A DNA stretch of 62,780 nt. It comes from Clostridiales bacterium. GTDB taxonomy: Bacteria > Bacillota > Clostridia > Oscillospirales > CAG-272. How positions within the stretch are numbered: the first letter of the stretch is position 1; the number at the start of each line of letters is the position of its first letter. Below, in pieces: positions 51,017-59,071 of this stretch. The notes under the pieces are model-generated. The model worked only from the letters and a program-made list of their open reading frames with translations. It did not search any database and was not told the origin of the DNA. Where the stretch lies: the NCBI GenBank assembly GCA_012837425.1, contig DURE01000048.1, positions 1-62,780 on the forward strand, in the 5' to 3' direction. A program made the position numbers and the translations under genes.

Positions 51017-51784
51017 ATGCCTAAAAAAAAGCGCAGGCCTGTTATCGCCGGCAACTGGAAGATGAATTTTACCCCCGCCGAGGCCGCCGAATTTATTAAG
51101 AAATTCAAGCAGATGCTCCCGGAGAATGAGGGGTGCGAGATTATCTTTTTCGCGCCCTATGTTTCAATTACGGCTGCAACCGAGGCGGCTTGCGGCACAA
51201 AGATCGAGATAGGAGCCCAAAATGTGCATTTTGCCCCCAAGGGCGCCTATACCGGAGAGATCTCGGCCGAGATGCTGAGAGCCATTGGCGTGTCCACCGT
51301 CCTTGTGGGACACAGCGAACGCCGCCAGTACTTCGGCGAGACCGACGAGACGGTAAACCTCAGGGCAAAGGCCGCGCTGGCCGCAGGCATGAGGGTTATG
51401 ATTTGTCTTGGCGAGGTCAAGGAGCAGCGGCTTGCAGGAATTACAAATGAAATAATCTCTATGCAGACAAAACTCGACCTTGCGGGTATAAGTGAAGAGC
51501 AGCTGCAGAATATTATAATAGCATACGAGCCGGTCTGGGCTATAGGCACCGGGCTTACCGCCACCCCCGAACAGGCCGAGGAGGCCTGTGCGGTAATCCG
51601 CCGGGTTGTCGCCGGAATCTACAGCCAAGAGGCGGCAGAAAAGCTGCGGATTCTCTACGGCGGCTCCATGAACGAAAAGAACGCGGCAGAGCTGCTCTCA
51701 AAGCCGAATGTGGACGGCGGGCTTGTCGGCGGCGCCTCGCTTGTGCCCGAAAAATTCGCTGTCATCGCAAACTCGGCAGAGTAA
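51017..51784 (+). CDS. tpiA: Triose-phosphate isomerase
   Basis: Interconverts dihydroxyacetone phosphate and glyceraldehyde-3-phosphate. The 255-residue barrel has the catalytic Lys of GNWKMN, the His of VGHSERR, the Glu of AYEPVWAIGTG and the phosphate loop YGGSMNEKN. TCGGAGG precedes the start. Usually grouped with pgk in Firmicutes, as here. Confidence 0.97.
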   Translation: MPKKKRRPVIAGNWKMNFTPAEAAEFIKKFKQMLPENEGCEIIFFAPYVSITAATEAACGTKIEIGAQNVHFAPKGAYTGEISAEMLRAIGVSTVLVGHSERRQYFGETDETVNLRAKAALAAGMRVMICLGEVKEQRLAGITNEIISMQTKLDLAGISEEQLQNIIIAYEPVWAIGTGLTATPEQAEEACAVIRRVVAGIYSQEAAEKLRILYGGSMNEKNAAELLSKPNVDGGLVGGASLVPEKFAVIANSAE

Positions 51785-51792
51785 ACAATATT

Positions 51793-51820
51793 TGCCGGCG
51801 GTTTTTGCCGCCGGCATTTT
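51793..51820 (+). terminator. Terminator after tpiA
   Basis: TGCCGGCGG and CCGCCGGCA pair around TTTTTG and are followed by TTTT. Confidence 0.75.
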
Positions 51821-51877
51821 AAAACCCGACATAAATATAACCGGCTTTCCCCGGTTGACGGGAAAGGAGCTTAGGGT

Positions 51878-52279
51878 ATGGCAAAATACAGAAGAGGGCG
51901 ACTGAACGACGAGGTCCGCGACGAGATGGCCGTAATTCTTAGCACAGTCAAAGACCCGAGAATACGAGAGGCCTTTCTCAGTATAACCTCGGTCGAGGTG
52001 TCGCCCGACCTCAAATTCGCCCGGATTTACTATTCACACCTGCAGGGCGACCTCAAAGAGGTCGAAAAAGGCCTAAAATCCTCGGCGGGATACCTGCGGA
52101 CGATGCTTGCCAAAAGGCTTAATCTGCGGGTTACGCCCGAGCTGTCCTTTCATTTTGACAACTCTATTGCCCGCGGCGCGCATATAGCAGCGCTCATAAA
52201 AAGCCTTGAATTCTCAGATAGTGAAAAGGCCAACGAAAATGACGCGGGCGAGGAGCAAACGGAGGATCAGGAGGTATGA
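51878..52279 (+). CDS. rbfA: Ribosome-binding factor A
   Basis: A 133-residue KH-like protein that helps mature the 30S subunit by binding near the 16S rRNA 5' helix. RGRLNDEVRDEMAVIL, VKDPRI, ITSVEVSPDLKFARIYYS and LRVTPELSFHFDNSI are family patterns; the last 25 residues are acidic. GGAAAGGAG lies upstream. It overlaps the DHH phosphoesterase gene by ATGA, a pairing common in Firmicutes. Confidence 0.93.
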   Translation: MAKYRRGRLNDEVRDEMAVILSTVKDPRIREAFLSITSVEVSPDLKFARIYYSHLQGDLKEVEKGLKSSAGYLRTMLAKRLNLRVTPELSFHFDNSIARGAHIAALIKSLEFSDSEKANENDAGEEQTEDQEV

Positions 52280-53310
52280 CAATAACCGGCCAGGTTGCCC
52301 CGTCGGGCAAAAAAAGCTTTGCAGAGCTGGATTTTGTCGGGCTCTGCGACAGACTTGCCGAAAAAAAGGCCACCCTGGTTATATTCCACGCGCACCCCGA
52401 CGGGGATGCCGTGGGCTCGGCCTTCTCTCTTAGCCTTCTGCTCGGAGCCGCGGGAAGTCCGACCTTTTGTGTCTGTGCCGACGAGGTTCCAAGGCGGTAT
52501 GTCTTTGCGGTCGAAGGCCTTCAATCAGGCGTGCTCCCCGAGAACCTGCCCGGGAACTTCAAATATGAGCGGATAATATCGGTTGACACGCCTTCAACAT
52601 CCCAGATGGGGAGACTTGCCGCGCTTTTTGAAGATAAGATTGATATAATGATTGACCACCACAGCCGCGGCGAAATTTATGCCGACAACTATATCGACCC
52701 TTCGGCGGCGGCAACCGGCGAGATAATTTATGATATTTCACGGGAATTTCTGCGCCGCGGACTGATAAAAATAATCCCCGAGCGCTTTTTTCTGCTCGCA
52801 TATATAGCTATCGCAACCGATACCGGGTGTTTTTGCTACTCTAATACCACCCCCGCGACACACATGCGGGCGGCCGATCTGATGTGCGGCGGCAGCTTTG
52901 ACTATGTCGATGTAAACTACAGGCTCTTTGCCGCAAAAACCCAGGAGGAACTTAAAATTACCCGCGCGGCGCTCGAAAATATTCAGTATTTTGGCAGCGG
53001 TGAAATTTCGGTTGTCTCGCTGGATTTCGGCCAGAAAACCGCGCTCGGCGTGCCTGACGAGTATCTCGATATTCTGATTGATGTCGCCCGGTCGGTCGAG
53101 GGCGTCAAGGTCGCGGTCTCGGTAAAACAGTTGGGACCCGACAACACATACAGGGCTTCCCTGCGCTCAAATTGCGAGGTCGATGTATCTGCGGTCTGTG
53201 CCAGATTCGGCGGGGGCGGGCACAAAAAAGCCGCCGGCTGTACAGTCAGCGCCAAGAGCATGAGCGAGGCAATAGGTATGCTGGTCGAGGAAATCCGCCG
53301 GGAACTGTGA
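52276..53310 (+). CDS. nrnA: DHH-family oligoribonuclease / pAp phosphatase
   Basis: A 344-residue NrnA-type enzyme that degrades short RNA and dephosphorylates 3',5'-pAp. The N-terminal DHH domain has FHAHPDGDAVGS, VDTPS and the IDHHSRG triad; ATDTGCF supplies another metal Asp. The C-terminal DHHA1 domain ends with ARFGGGGHKKAAG. The ATGA overlap with rbfA couples them. A dispersed repeat starts just after the stop. Confidence 0.92.
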   Translation: MTITGQVAPSGKKSFAELDFVGLCDRLAEKKATLVIFHAHPDGDAVGSAFSLSLLLGAAGSPTFCVCADEVPRRYVFAVEGLQSGVLPENLPGNFKYERIISVDTPSTSQMGRLAALFEDKIDIMIDHHSRGEIYADNYIDPSAAATGEIIYDISREFLRRGLIKIIPERFFLLAYIAIATDTGCFCYSNTTPATHMRAADLMCGGSFDYVDVNYRLFAAKTQEELKITRAALENIQYFGSGEISVVSLDFGQKTALGVPDEYLDILIDVARSVEGVKVAVSVKQLGPDNTYRASLRSNCEVDVSAVCARFGGGGHKKAAGCTVSAKSMSEAIGMLVEEIRREL

Positions 53311-53315
53311 ACATT

Positions 53316-53530
53316 CGGGGTCCTGCCCCACACCCCGCTCAAGGAACTTTTTTGAAAAAAAGTCCTTAAGAATCCTCAAAAAACTTCAAAACTATAATCG
53401 CAAATAAAGCAGGCGCGGGAGTCCATATCCCGCGCTGCCTTAGCCTGCTAATTTACGTGGGAAAGTAGCGCGAGGTCCCGGCGCGCCGGGTCGTCGCGAC
53501 CTGTTGCTGTTAGGTGTAACTGCGCAGAAA
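53316..53530 (+). repeat. Dispersed intergenic repeat, copy 5
   Basis: Starts within about six bases of the nrnA stop. A short head (GGGGTCCTGCCCC) leads to an imperfect hairpin (53338-53370, CTCAAGGAAC arm), then AATCCTCAAAAAACTTCAAAA, a GCGGGA/TCCCGC stem, and the tail AGCGCGAGGTCCCGGCGCGC with CTGTTAGG shared with copy 4. Confidence 0.83.
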
Positions 53531-53552
53531 TCCAAAATAAAAAAACATTGAG

Positions 53553-53600
53553 AACCGGTTCCGGTGCAAATCGGCTGATTTGCACCGGAACCGGTTTTTA
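53553..53600. terminator. Long hairpin terminator
   Basis: About 20 bases on each side (arms starting AACCGGTTCCGGTGC) pair perfectly around GGCT. TTTTTATT follows on the plus strand, and a T7 lies a few bases away on the minus strand. It sits just past the rpe stop. Confidence 0.75.
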
Positions 53601-54269
53601 TTCTATTGCCGCCCGAAGCTTTTTCAGATTCTCCTCAAGCGAGGTACCGCTGATATAAAGGCTCGAGGTGCCGGCAACAAAAATACTGGCTCCGGCGCGG
53701 CTCATCTTTGCCGCGTTCTCGAAGCTGATATTGCCGTCACACTCAATTTCAATCTCAGGATAACCGGCACCATCAAGCATCTTTCGCAGACGGACGATTT
53801 TTTCAATAGTCCGGGGTATCAGCTTCTGTCCGGCATAGCCCGGGTTTACGGTCATAACCAAAACCGCGCCAATATCCGGCAACAGGTCCTCAACCACATA
53901 TATCGGTGTGCCGGGATTAATTGCCAACACGGGTTTTGCACCGGCCTGCCGGATGGCGGCAAGGGTGCGCTGGATGTGCGGAGTCGACTCATAATGCACC
54001 GACACCAAATCCCCCTCCCGCAGCTCAAAATAGCCGAGCTTTGCGTCAGGGCGGTCTATCATCAGATGAATGTCGAGCGGAATATCGGTGGCGCGGTGCA
54101 GTTTTTTTATAAAATCGGTGCCTAGCGCAAAGTTCGGAACAAAAACGCCGTCCATGACATCAATATGCAGATATTCGATTCCAAGGCGCTCATATTCCTC
54201 AAGTTCGGCCCCGAGATTCAAAAAGTCGGCGCACATGAGCGACGGGGAGATTTTTTTCTTCATCACCAT
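53598..54269 (-). CDS. rpe: Ribulose-phosphate 3-epimerase
   Basis: Interconverts ribulose- and xylulose-5-phosphate in the pentose phosphate pathway. The 223-residue barrel has ISPSLMCADFLNL, the metal His and Asp of LHIDVMDGVFVPN, the His of DIHLMIDRP and MTVNPGYAGQKLIP. AAAGGA precedes the first ATG by four bases and the ATG at 54263 by ten; either could be used. Confidence 0.95.
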   Translation of the reverse strand: MVMKKKISPSLMCADFLNLGAELEEYERLGIEYLHIDVMDGVFVPNFALGTDFIKKLHRATDIPLDIHLMIDRPDAKLGYFELREGDLVSVHYESTPHIQRTLAAIRQAGAKPVLAINPGTPIYVVEDLLPDIGAVLVMTVNPGYAGQKLIPRTIEKIVRLRKMLDGAGYPEIEIECDGNISFENAAKMSRAGASIFVAGTSSLYISGTSLEENLKKLRAAIE

Positions 54270-54449
54270 GTTTTCCTTTGGGGTATTTTCACATTATTCT
54301 ATCACCCTTGGGGCGATATGTCAATTCTATCTTAAATAATCGCACCGGACTCGGAAATTATTGGGGCGATAGTGAATAAAGCCCTTATAACATGCCAAAT
54401 GATAGAAATGCCGGCCAAAGCAATACAAAAAAACAGAAAGGAAGCCGAA

Positions 54450-55070
54450 ATGAAAAAGCTACTTATCTTCACTTCGTCGATACTTATCGGTATTGTCCTG
54501 CTCGGCCTTTTGCCGACCCACGGAGAGGATCGGATATATGACAGCGTAATCAGGCTGCATGTCATCGCAAATTCAAATTCGGACTACGACCAGGCGCTAA
54601 AGCTCAAAGTGCGCGACCGGGTGCTTGAGAGAGCCTCGGAAATTGTCGCCGGCTGCCAAAGCCGGGCCGAGGCCGAGGCGGCGCTGCGCGTCTCCCTGGA
54701 CAAGGTCGAGGCGGCTGCCGCCGAAGCTATCAGCGCCGCGGGCTCGGACTGCCGGGTGAAGGTTGAGCTCGGCGAGGAGGAATACCCGACAAAAAGCTAT
54801 GAGAGCATCTGTTTTCCGGCCGGCAGATATATGTCGCTGCGGGTTTCAATCGGGGAGTCCGAAGGTGAAAACTGGTGGTGTGTGCTCTTCCCCAACCTCT
54901 GCCTCTCGGCCGCAACCAAAAAAAGGGTTGAAGAAGCCTTTGTTGAAGTCGGGCTGACTCCCGAGCAATACCGGATAATCACCGAGACCAGAGATGCAAA
55001 ATACTCGGTGCGCTTTAAGGTGCTTGAGCTGATAGAACAAATATTCAGGAAATGCAAACACAAAAAATAA
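54450..55070 (+). CDS. spoIIR: Stage II sporulation protein R
   Basis: A 206-residue secreted signalling protein. An N-terminal hydrophobic segment (LLIFTSSILIGIVLLGLL) directs export, and IRLHVIANSNSDYDQALKLKVRDRVLE is the family signature. In sporulation it is made in the forespore and triggers SpoIIGA to process pro-sigma-E in the mother cell. Its presence implies a spore-forming ancestry. ATG 54450 follows AAAGGA; an upstream ATG at 54372 has no site. No convincing sigma-F promoter was found. Confidence 0.9.
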   Translation: MKKLLIFTSSILIGIVLLGLLPTHGEDRIYDSVIRLHVIANSNSDYDQALKLKVRDRVLERASEIVAGCQSRAEAEAALRVSLDKVEAAAAEAISAAGSDCRVKVELGEEEYPTKSYESICFPAGRYMSLRVSIGESEGENWWCVLFPNLCLSAATKKRVEEAFVEVGLTPEQYRIITETRDAKYSVRFKVLELIEQIFRKCKHKK

Positions 55071-55082
55071 AATTTCACTCCG

Positions 55083-55108
55083 GGCCGCAAATGCGGCCTG
55101 AATTTTTT
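55083..55108 (+). terminator. Terminator after spoIIR
   Basis: GGCCGCA and TGCGGCC pair around two bases, followed by TGAATTTTTTTA. Confidence 0.85.
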
Positions 55109-55129
55109 TATTTTTTTGCTATATATAGG

Positions 55130-55158
55130 TTTACTTTATAGATTTTTCATGGTATAAT
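55130..55158 (+). promoter_or_regulatory. Upstream promoter of the PadR cassette
   Basis: TTTACT (55130-55135) and TATAAT (55153-55158) with a 17-base spacer; gives a leader of about 135 bases. Confidence 0.65.
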
Positions 55159-55247
55159 GGGGTTATAAACTAAAAAACGACCGATAAAAGGTACTAAAAG
55201 CAATAAACATAGGGAATTATGTCAGAAATACTCTTTTAAAAAAGGCA

Positions 55248-55276
55248 TTGTAATTATATTGTTGAACGAGTATAAT
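55248..55276 (+). promoter_or_regulatory. Proximal promoter of the PadR cassette
   Basis: TTGTAA (55248-55253) and TATAAT (55271-55276) with a 17-base spacer, 23 bases before the padR-type gene. Confidence 0.7.
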
Positions 55277-55298
55277 TGTATTAACAGGAGCTAGAATT

Positions 55299-55655
55299 AT
55301 GGCTTGGAAGGATGAACTTGAGGAAAACATAAAATGCGGACTTGTCGATATTCTCATACTCCAACTTTTATCCACCGAGGACATGTACGGATACCAGATT
55401 AAGCAGGAAATATCGCAGCGAAGCGGAGGGACCATTAGCATAAAGGAAGGCTCTTTGTACGGCCCTCTATACCGTATGCTTGAAAAAGACTTCATATCAA
55501 TCCGAAAGGAATTCGTAGGAAAAAAGCGGTTCCGGAATTACTACCACCTTGAGGAGGCAGGCAAGCAGTATCTAGACATAGCAAAGCGGGAATACGAGAG
55601 TATTATCGGCGGTGCAGATGCCATTATGAAGCGGAGAGTGTCTACATATGAATAA
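55299..55655 (+). CDS. PadR-family transcription regulator
   Basis: A 118-residue winged-helix regulator. LVDILILQLLSTEDMYGYQIKQ and EGSLYGPLYRMLEKDFI are the PadR pattern, with a C-terminal dimer helix. ATG 55299 follows ACAGGAG. PadR proteins usually repress their own operon and respond to small molecules. It overlaps the next gene by eight bases, and the cassette ends with a small secreted protein. Confidence 0.88.
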   Translation: MAWKDELEENIKCGLVDILILQLLSTEDMYGYQIKQEISQRSGGTISIKEGSLYGPLYRMLEKDFISIRKEFVGKKRFRNYYHLEEAGKQYLDIAKREYESIIGGADAIMKRRVSTYE

Positions 55656-56016
55656 AACTATAAAACACGAGATAAAAAAATACTTCAAAGATATAAAACA
55701 ACTCCTTTCCTGCCCCCGCTCAATGAAATCGGCCTTTATCGCAGAGCTGCAGTCAAGAATCGATGAACTCGGCGAGGGCGGTGACCTGACGCTGGAGAAC
55801 ATCATGCTTGAATTCGGAACCCCCGACCAGATAGCCCGAAACTTTGATACATACGAAAATCTAAAGGACCTGAAAATCAAGGCGCTCAAATACAAAAAGA
55901 AACAAATTTTTATTGTCGGGTTGCTTTCGGTACTAATATTTGTTCTAATAATGGTGCTAATATACTTGTGTAAAAATCACTTCGGGGAAACTTTTATTAT
56001 GAATTATCAAATATAA
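55648..56016 (+). CDS. Small membrane-anchored partner of PadR
   Basis: A 122-residue protein. Residues 1 to about 85 are helical and charged, with LLSCPRSMKSAFIAELQSRIDE and MLEFGTPDQIARNF; this layout recalls the DUF1700-like or DUF6120-like partners of PadR regulators in Clostridia. One membrane helix follows near residues 86-107, then a short outer tail. It may sense envelope state or bind the PadR protein. No enzymatic motif seen. Confidence 0.65.
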   Translation: MNKTIKHEIKKYFKDIKQLLSCPRSMKSAFIAELQSRIDELGEGGDLTLENIMLEFGTPDQIARNFDTYENLKDLKIKALKYKKKQIFIVGLLSVLIFVLIMVLIYLCKNHFGETFIMNYQI

Positions 56017-56034
56017 AAAAGTGGGGAAAGAAAA

Positions 56035-56535
56035 ATGAAAAGGATTGTGTCTTCTTTGTTGCTTGCAATGGTTGTTCTGAGTACCTGCGTTTTCCCGGTT
56101 TCCGCAAAAAGCAATGCGTTCATACCCGAAACCGCCGAAGTCATATATCTGGACAATGGCGGCTACATAGTGGTACGGAAGACTGCTTTACCTGTCCAAA
56201 CACAAGGCGGTTCACTGGATTTTCTGTTAGGTCCGACCGCGGCTCCGTTTCATGTCAACGGTTGTGTGGAAGCCAATTATTATGATGCTTTTGGCCTTCA
56301 CTGCTGGGATTTTTGGCTGTACGGTTCGTTCTATGTTGTGCCGGGAGTATCCTCAACCTGTATCAGCTCATACTATGATTATGAAATGTATTACGCCAGC
56401 TGGTCGTTCAGAGACGGTTGGTGTTCGCGTGAAGGAGATACGGCATACGGAGGCGGAACCTTCAGGCATTTATATTTCTTCCAGCATATTGTTAATGCCG
56501 ACCTCATCTGCGACAAATACGGCGATCTTTACTGA
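56035..56535 (+). CDS. Small secreted protein, Tyr- and Cys-containing
   Basis: A 166-residue protein with a clear Sec signal peptide (basic start, hydrophobic core, cleavage likely after VSA near residue 24). The mature part has five Cys and many Tyr, Trp, Phe and Ser residues in a beta-rich pattern. It resembles, from memory, small secreted proteins of unknown function encoded beside PadR genes in gut Firmicutes. No toxin or enzyme motif. GGGGAAAG lies upstream. A terminator follows. Confidence 0.65.
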   Translation: MKRIVSSLLLAMVVLSTCVFPVSAKSNAFIPETAEVIYLDNGGYIVVRKTALPVQTQGGSLDFLLGPTAAPFHVNGCVEANYYDAFGLHCWDFWLYGSFYVVPGVSSTCISSYYDYEMYYASWSFRDGWCSREGDTAYGGGTFRHLYFFQHIVNADLICDKYGDLY

Positions 56536-56583
56536 GCCAACTTTCCGGATAGTCTTGCACTTTCACAAAAAATGATATAAAAT

Positions 56584-56615
56584 AATACCGGCGAAAACTC
56601 GCCGGTATTATTTTT
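56584..56615 (+). terminator. Terminator after the secreted-protein gene
   Basis: AATACCGGCGA and TCGCCGGTATT pair around AAAC, followed by ATTTTTG. Confidence 0.9.
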
Positions 56616-56648
56616 GAAAAGCCGCCACCGGCGGCACGGAGGACTGAC

Positions 56649-57479
56649 ATGACATATGCACAAAGCCTGAAACCCGGCTCATCCTTATGCTTCGGCAGAA
56701 AATTCGACCTTGAGACGCTGCGTGAGTATAAGTCTTATGGAATTGAGGCAGTCGAGCTCAGCGCCGGCTTCGATTACTACATGAATGTACTGAACTTCCC
56801 GAAAAACCGGCGCGAGCTGGCCCGGGTTGCAGAGGAGGCCGGAACTCAGCTCTGGTCAATACACCTGCCCTTTTCCCGCAACCTTGACATCTCGCATCAA
56901 AACAACGAGCTGCGCGCTATTGCCCTCTACACAAACAGAGCCCTGATTGAGGCCGCCGGGGACATCGGAATTAAAGTGGCGGTATTGCACCCGAGCAGCG
57001 AGCCGATTGCCGACGAGCAGCGCCCCGAGCGTCTTGCCCGCAGCCGGGAAGCGATAATTATGTTGCGGGAGGAGTGCGACCGGCACGGCCTGAGGCTTGC
57101 GGTTGAAAACCTGCCGCGCACCTGCCTGTGCAACCGCTCCGGGGAGATGATTTCCCTGCTTGAGGGCACCGGCGCCGGCGTGGTTTTTGACACCAACCAC
57201 TCGCTCGCCGAGGACAGCGTCGACTTCCTGTCGGCACTCATAGACGGCGGGCTTGAGATATATTCGCTGCACATCTCGGATTACGACTTTGTCGACGAAC
57301 GGCACCGGCTCCCGGGCGACGGAATAAACAACTGGCCCGGGTTGCTCGCACAGCTTGAGCGGGCCGGCTATGACGGTCCGCTCATGTACGAGGTTCCGCG
57401 CCGGCCTAAGGAGCGGGAGGAGCTGAGCTATGCCGAACTGGCCGACAATATGAGGCGCCTTGCGGCCGGTAAAATATAA
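56649..57479 (+). CDS. Sugar phosphate isomerase/epimerase, third of three
   Basis: A 276-residue TIM-barrel protein. HLPFSRNLDIS and VLHPSSEPI lie early; the metal site is suggested by the Glu of AVENLPRTCL, the Asp and His of VFDTNHSLA, the His of SLHISDYDF and the Glu of MYEVPRR. CGGAGGACTGAC precedes ATG 56649. It has no neighbour of obvious related function. Substrate unknown. Confidence 0.82.
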   Translation: MTYAQSLKPGSSLCFGRKFDLETLREYKSYGIEAVELSAGFDYYMNVLNFPKNRRELARVAEEAGTQLWSIHLPFSRNLDISHQNNELRAIALYTNRALIEAAGDIGIKVAVLHPSSEPIADEQRPERLARSREAIIMLREECDRHGLRLAVENLPRTCLCNRSGEMISLLEGTGAGVVFDTNHSLAEDSVDFLSALIDGGLEIYSLHISDYDFVDERHRLPGDGINNWPGLLAQLERAGYDGPLMYEVPRRPKEREELSYAELADNMRRLAAGKI

Positions 57480-57502
57480 AGCCCTGCTTGCCGCGGAGCC
57501 TT

Positions 57503-58480
57503 CTATCTTGTAATTATAACGGTCACAATATACAATACTATACATAAAACCGCCGGCACAGACCTTATCGCCGACTCGAGTGAGGCAAGCGTCTGGCGGG
57601 CGGTCAGCCCACAGGGGTACCCCGGCGACATGTTAAGCTCGGAATACCGCCCGAAAAGCCTGCCGGCCTGCCCGAAAAAGACCGCCGCCGACAAAAGGAA
57701 AAGCGCTGCTAAAATCACGATAAAAAGGCCGAGGCTGCCGGTAGTACGGTAGAATGTGGTCAGGTAGGGCTGGCTGAACAGCCCGAAGAGATTGTACAGA
57801 AAATGCACGGCCATAGCGCTAACAACCGTGCGCGCGACATACATAGTCAGCGCAAACAGCGCGCCGGCATAGATATATACCGGCAGGGAGCTGAGCTTAA
57901 AGTGCAGCAGCCCGAAGAAAAGCGAGCTGAAGACAAGGGCAGAAACAAGACCGCCCTCCTCGTACTCGGCACACAGAACCGAGCGAAACACAATTTCCTC
58001 ACAGACGGCCGGCAACGCGGCATATACGATTATCAGATAGAGCGTGTTTGCAGCGTCCCCGTCGCTCTTGGATATGAAGGTGTCGTAGAGCGAAAAGCTG
58101 CCCTGCATCGAATCTATCCCGCCGAAAACAATTCCGATAAGAAAGCTGCCGGTGATGAGCGCCAACGCCGCCGCAATAATCAGTATGATATGCGGGAGTT
58201 TCGGCATTGTCAGCCGCAGGGCGGCAGCCTTCAGGCCGCGCAGTCTGATGTAGACGGCGGCGGGGAGCAGGAAAATCATCAACTCAAGTACCACGACAAG
58301 GAGATATTCGTTGTCGCGGCTGAGCAGGGCGACATCGAGCAGCCGTGAGAGCAAAAGCAACAGGTATGTCGCCAGAACCAGCCACGCCGCCGGGTTTTTC
58401 TTATGTGCAGGACCCCTGCCGAAGAAACGCGGCCTGCCCTCGCGGGGGGACGCAGCCGGTCGGGTGTCAGAAGAATTCAT
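57503..58480 (-). CDS. CPBP-family intramembrane metalloprotease
   Basis: A 325-residue membrane protein with about eight helices. The protease motifs are CEEIVFRSVL (EExxxR), FFGLLHF and VHFLYNLFGLF. The family includes prenyl-endopeptidase-like and bacteriocin self-immunity proteins; no bacteriocin gene is next to it. It starts five bases after the DJ-1 gene stop without a strong site, so coupled translation is likely. Confidence 0.85.
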   Translation of the reverse strand: MNSSDTRPAASPREGRPRFFGRGPAHKKNPAAWLVLATYLLLLLSRLLDVALLSRDNEYLLVVVLELMIFLLPAAVYIRLRGLKAAALRLTMPKLPHIILIIAAALALITGSFLIGIVFGGIDSMQGSFSLYDTFISKSDGDAANTLYLIIVYAALPAVCEEIVFRSVLCAEYEEGGLVSALVFSSLFFGLLHFKLSSLPVYIYAGALFALTMYVARTVVSAMAVHFLYNLFGLFSQPYLTTFYRTTGSLGLFIVILAALFLLSAAVFFGQAGRLFGRYSELNMSPGYPCGLTARQTLASLESAIRSVPAVLCIVLYIVTVIITR

Positions 58481-58485
58481 AACGG

Positions 58486-59025
58486 TCAGTCGGCCAGGGT
58501 CGAGGCGCGGAGGTCCTCTACGGTCTTTTCGCCCCTCAGCGCGCGGATAAGCTCAAAGCCGAACTGCAGGGCCACCCCCATGCTGGCAGCGGTTATAATA
58601 TTGCCGTCGCGGACCACCCGCCGCTCAGACAGAGTTGCGCCGTCAAGATATTTTTCAAAGCCGGGATAACAGGTTGCACGCCTGCCCTTGAGCAGCCCAC
58701 GTTTCCCGAGTATAGACGGGGCTGCGCATATGGCTGCGATGAATCCACCGCAGCTTATCGCGGCGCCGAGTGCGGCGTCAACAACCGGGGACAAATCAAG
58801 ATTTTTGGTCCCGGGCATTCCGCCCGGCAGAATAACCATCTCGGGCGCCTTGTCGCAATACATGGAATCGGTCATATCTGCGTGAACCGTGATACCGTGC
58901 GCGCCGGTGACAGCCTCCCCGCCGACCCCGACGGTCTTAACCTCAATCCGAGCGCGGCGCAAAAGGTCGAGCGGACAGAGCGCCTCGACCTCTTCAAACC
59001 CCGGTGCCAGAAACAAGTATACCAT
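58486..59025 (-). CDS. DJ-1/PfpI-family protein
   Basis: A 179-residue class I glutamine-amidotransferase-like protein of the DJ-1/ThiJ group. FLAPGFEEVEA carries the conserved Glu, and the nucleophile Cys is in AAICAAPSIL. Family members act as glyoxalase, deglycase or chaperone-like proteins; the exact role is debated. ATG 59025 follows AAGGGAGGG. It is in line with hisS upstream and the CPBP gene downstream. Confidence 0.88.
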   Translation of the reverse strand: MVYLFLAPGFEEVEALCPLDLLRRARIEVKTVGVGGEAVTGAHGITVHADMTDSMYCDKAPEMVILPGGMPGTKNLDLSPVVDAALGAAISCGGFIAAICAAPSILGKRGLLKGRRATCYPGFEKYLDGATLSERRVVRDGNIITAASMGVALQFGFELIRALRGEKTVEDLRASTLAD

Positions 59026-59042
59026 AATAACCCTCCCTTCCC

Positions 59043-59071
59043 GCCGCCCCCGGGCGGCTTTTTTATTTTTT
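59043..59071 (+). terminator. Plus-strand terminator between two minus-strand genes
   Basis: GCCGCC and GGCGGC pair around CCCG, followed by TTTTTTATTTTTT on the plus strand only. It overlaps the end of hisS and points against the genes around it, so it may stop antisense transcription. Confidence 0.6.

Noticed and set aside
54300-54449. Sigma-F promoter for spoIIR
   Set aside because: GGCGATAGTG near 54358 resembles a forespore -10 box, but no GYATA-like -35 lies at the right distance. TTGGGGCGATA occurs twice, which weakens it.
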